Below, one piece after another: positions 6,776 through 8,339 of a stretch of DNA of 8,339 nucleotides (positions are counted from its first letter, which is position 1; each line of letters starts with the position of its first letter). The notes below the pieces were generated by a model, which was given only the letters and a program-made list of their open reading frames with translations, made no database searches and had not been told where the DNA came from. This stretch comes from DASPXY01 sp038227745 (GTDB taxonomy: Bacteria > Planctomycetota > Planctomycetia > Gemmatales > Gemmataceae): NCBI GenBank assembly GCA_038227745.1, contig JBBRPS010000464.1, positions 1 through 8,339 of the forward strand. The letters run 5' to 3'. A program made the position numbers and the translations under genes.

Positions 6776-7610
6776 GGCCGGGTCGGGCGAACAGGTAGCG
6801 CACCAGCCGCTCGTGCCTGCGGTACTCGGGGATGACCAGGTCCGCCCCGGCCCGGACCAGCCGATCGCGCTTCCAGGCGTTGACGCCGCAGCGCTTCTCC
6901 TCGTCGCTCGCCACCGCCACCGCCACGCCGCCCACCCCCTTCACCTCCTCGATCTCCACGAAGCCGTCGCCGAATCCCAGCAGCTCCTCGCCGCGCAGCC
7001 CGTGGTTGTGGAGAATCGCGTCGATGATCATTTTCTTCGAGAAGTTTTCGTAGTCGTCGAGCGCTCCGTAGACGTGCTCGCCGAAGTAGGGCGCCACGCC
7101 GAGCAATTCGGCCTCGCGGCGGACGTACTTCAGGTCGGTGCCGCTGGCGAGGTACAGCGTCACACCGCGCCGCCGCAGCCCGTCCAGCAGGGCGTGACTG
7201 CCGGGGACCGCCCACTCCTCCGCCCGCGCCGCCCCCGACGCCAGCGCCGCCAACCGCCCCTCGATGCGCGCCATCAGCAGGTCGTGGTAGCGGTGCTTGT
7301 ACGCCAGCGGCTCCAGCGGACGGCCGCCGCGGCGGCGCACCTCCTCGGCGAGCTGGATCATCTGGTAGATCGTCTGCCGGCCGTTCAGGCGCATCACGAA
7401 GTCCTCGACCGCCGCCGTCAGCTGGTCCTCCGTCTCGGCGGTGCCGGTCTCGCGCAGCGCCTCGACCATCATGGGGATCATCACCTGCGGCCAGCCCTCG
7501 CGGATCAGCGACAGCGTGCCGTCGAAGTCGAACAGCACCGAACGGAAGCGGCCGCGCGGCAGGTCGGGGCGGAGGACCTCGATCTCGTCGTCGATGAAGA
7601 GCGTGTGCAT
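6321..7610 (-). CDS. HAD-superfamily hydrolase with run-on C-terminus
   Basis: The HAD domain covers residues 1-276 (7610 to about 6783). Motif I is LFDFDGTLSL (nucleophile Asp28, Asp30), motif II is LYLASGTD (Ser156), motif III is Lys192/193 in FSKKMI, and motif IV is LGFGDGFVEIEE (Asp215, Glu219). A helical cap lies roughly at 40-135. This is the layout of subfamily I phosphatases of the phosphoglycolate phosphatase/beta-phosphoglucomutase kind. The substrate cannot be told; a small phosphorylated metabolite is likely, in the cytoplasm. ATG 7610 is preceded by GAGGG 9 nt upstream. After VRYLFAR the frame lacks a stop and continues about 153 residues of Arg/Pro/Ser/Gly-rich sequence, antisense to the end of the 5435-6775 gene. 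That tail looks like shadow coding, and the functional protein probably ends near 6783. A single change of codon 276 (CGA, plus 6783-6785) to TGA would end it there. Confidence 0.85.
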   Translation of the reverse strand: MHTLFIDDEIEVLRPDLPRGRFRSVLFDFDGTLSLIREGWPQVMIPMMVEALRETGTAETEDQLTAAVEDFVMRLNGRQTIYQMIQLAEEVRRRGGRPLEPLAYKHRYHDLLMARIEGRLAALASGAARAEEWAVPGSHALLDGLRRRGVTLYLASGTDLKYVRREAELLGVAPYFGEHVYGALDDYENFSKKMIIDAILHNHGLRGEELLGFGDGFVEIEEVKGVGGVAVAVASDEEKRCGVNAWKRDRLVRAGADLVIPEYRRHERLVRYLFARPGLTAPWRTFQSTRWSGVRPARPGRAWCGRPGRPGSRRAPSDRASGGPTSPCAAPPVPPRNSRRGSPPPNGAAPTATPRPAAPRPAPPGKRSARSCRACCRRPGSPKRTRCRPAPGTARTPCPACSSRGSCIARRGPAPTSSTRPARAPSPPC

Positions 7611-7699
7611 TCGGCATTTCCCTCACGAGAGGACTGCGGGGCGGGGCGGCGCGTGGCAATAGGGGCAAGTTGAGTGGGATCCGGCGTGCAGCAGTTCGT

Positions 7700-7781
7700 T
7701 ATAGTCGAGGGAGGGCGAAAGGGACATGCCCGGCGAACCCGGTCGCCGGAGCGTCCCGGTCCTCGGAAGCGGAGGGAGGGG
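7700..7781 (+). promoter_or_regulatory. Leader of the deacylase gene: possible -10, hairpin, RBS
   Basis: The 175-bp gap between the divergent HAD and deacylase genes contains TATAGT at 7700-7705 as a possible plus-strand -10; TTGAGT at 7670-7675 is too far upstream for a standard -35. A 7-bp stem, CCGGCGA (7730-7736) with TCGCCGG (7743-7749) and a 6-nt loop, lies in the presumed leader. The purine run GGAGGGAGGGG (7771-7781) is a strong ribosome binding site for ATG 7786. The RBS is well supported; promoter and hairpin function are inferred. Confidence 0.4.
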
Positions 7782-7785
7782 CCAG

Positions 7786-8268
7786 ATGCGTGTACCGCTT
7801 TTCCTCGCCGACCAGCAGGTCGCCTTCGAGACCCTCCACCATCCGCCCGCCTTCACCGCCCAGCGGCGCGCCCGCTACCTGCACGTCCCCGGCCAGTACG
7901 TCGTCAAGAGCGTGCTGCTGCGGGGGCCGTCCGGCTGTCTCCTGGGTGTGCTGCCCGCCACCGCACAGGCCGACCTGGAGCTGCTCGGGCGGGCGCTGGG
8001 CGGCCCGGTGCGCCTGGCGGAGGCGGAGGAGATCCCCGAGTTCTTCCGCGACTGCGAGTGGGGCGTCCTGACGCCGTTCGGCCGCCTCTACGGCCTGGAG
8101 ACGCTGCTGGAGGACGCGCTCGACCCGGACGCGCTGATCGTCTTCGAGTCGCACATGCACGCCGAGGCCATCCGCATGAGGTGCGGGGACTATGAGCGGC
8201 TGGAACGGCCGCGCCGCCTGCGCTTCGCCCGCCGCCCCGACCCCGGGCGCAAGGCCCCCCCTGTTTAG
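7786..8268 (+). CDS. YbaK/EbsC-family aminoacyl-tRNA deacylase
   Basis: A 160-residue single-domain protein of the YbaK/EbsC/ProX family, which hydrolyses mischarged aminoacyl-tRNAs in trans (for example Cys- or Ala-tRNAPro) in the cytoplasm. Supporting signals are VAFETLHHPPAFTAQRRARY (12-31), the conserved lysine in YVVKSVLL (Lys41), LLGVLPATAQADLELL (52-67), and the WGVLTPFGRLYGL segment (92-104) matching the family's GxxPFG loop. Length is normal for a stand-alone member. I start at ATG 7786, not the in-frame ATG 7726, because the strong RBS lies directly before it and the family N-terminus fits. It is divergent from the HAD gene. The last dozen residues (RRPDPGRKAPPV) are non-conserved and the stop codon TAG (8266-8268) belongs to the dispersed repeat, so the natural C-terminus may have been altered. 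Which tRNA it edits cannot be read from sequence. Confidence 0.9.
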   Translation: MRVPLFLADQQVAFETLHHPPAFTAQRRARYLHVPGQYVVKSVLLRGPSGCLLGVLPATAQADLELLGRALGGPVRLAEAEEIPEFFRDCEWGVLTPFGRLYGLETLLEDALDPDALIVFESHMHAEAIRMRCGDYERLERPRRLRFARRPDPGRKAPPV

Positions 8269-8339
8269 CCGCGAGCGGTGAGCCAGATCCCGCTGCGCGG
8301 GGGGCGAGCGCGGGCCTCGCGCAGCGGGATCTGGCTCAC
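8263..8339 (+). repeat. Dispersed intergenic repeat, copy 2, with long hairpin
   Basis: Positions 8263-8310 repeat 1550-1597 with two mismatches. Within and beyond it, 8278-8299 and 8318-8339 are perfect 22-bp reverse complements separated by 18 nt (8300-8317). The window ends exactly at the last paired base, so the element probably continues. The hairpin lies 9 bp after the deacylase stop codon and could act as a terminator, though no T-run is visible. Confidence 0.9.

Noticed and set aside
6750..7673. 307-codon plus-strand open frame opposite the HAD gene
   Set aside because: The minus strand carries all four HAD motifs in order; the plus reading has no motif.

Overview
The window looks like chromosomal DNA from a planctomycete, most likely of the Gemmataceae type. 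The reasons are very high GC, an N-terminal 'LELLEDRLAPA' export motif typical of planctomycete surface proteins, a giant secreted WD40-caspase fusion, an RHS-like remnant, and several palindromic intergenic repeats. The lineage is inferred from gene style; no rRNA or marker gene is present.

Left part (1-1771): a 71-bp perfect hairpin repeat (96-166) runs into short tandem repeats. It is followed by a small decayed plus-strand fragment resembling an RHS-family protein (207-378). That fragment meets the 3' end of a minus-strand gene for a secreted propeller-like protein (376-1283). The minus-strand gene has an apparent one-base frameshift in a G7 run. A candidate promoter for it lies at 1380-1408, and a dispersed repeat copy lies at 1550-1597.

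Centre (1772-6775): two same-strand genes for exported proteins. The first is a 1174-residue protein with the order signal peptide, WD40 propellers, PDZ-like segment, Ig-like segment, caspase-like (C14) protease with intact His/Cys dyad, and an EF-hand-like loop. The second is a 446-residue exported protein I cannot name. Its N-terminal half recalls CsgG/FlgO-type domains. The 138-bp gap between them holds a nested palindrome (5356-5413). They plausibly form one extracytoplasmic unit with the protease as effector, but this is inference.

Right part (6776-8339): a minus-strand HAD-family hydrolase and a divergent plus-strand YbaK/EbsC-type aminoacyl-tRNA deacylase. The HAD reading frame has no stop where the domain ends and stays open about 460 bp antisense into the preceding gene. 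The deacylase's stop codon lies inside a second copy of the dispersed repeat, which continues as a perfect inverted repeat to the window edge.

The most interesting items are the exported caspase and its neighbour, and the number of palindromic repeats and gene-edge rearrangements. I do not see a complete, clearly new multi-gene system.
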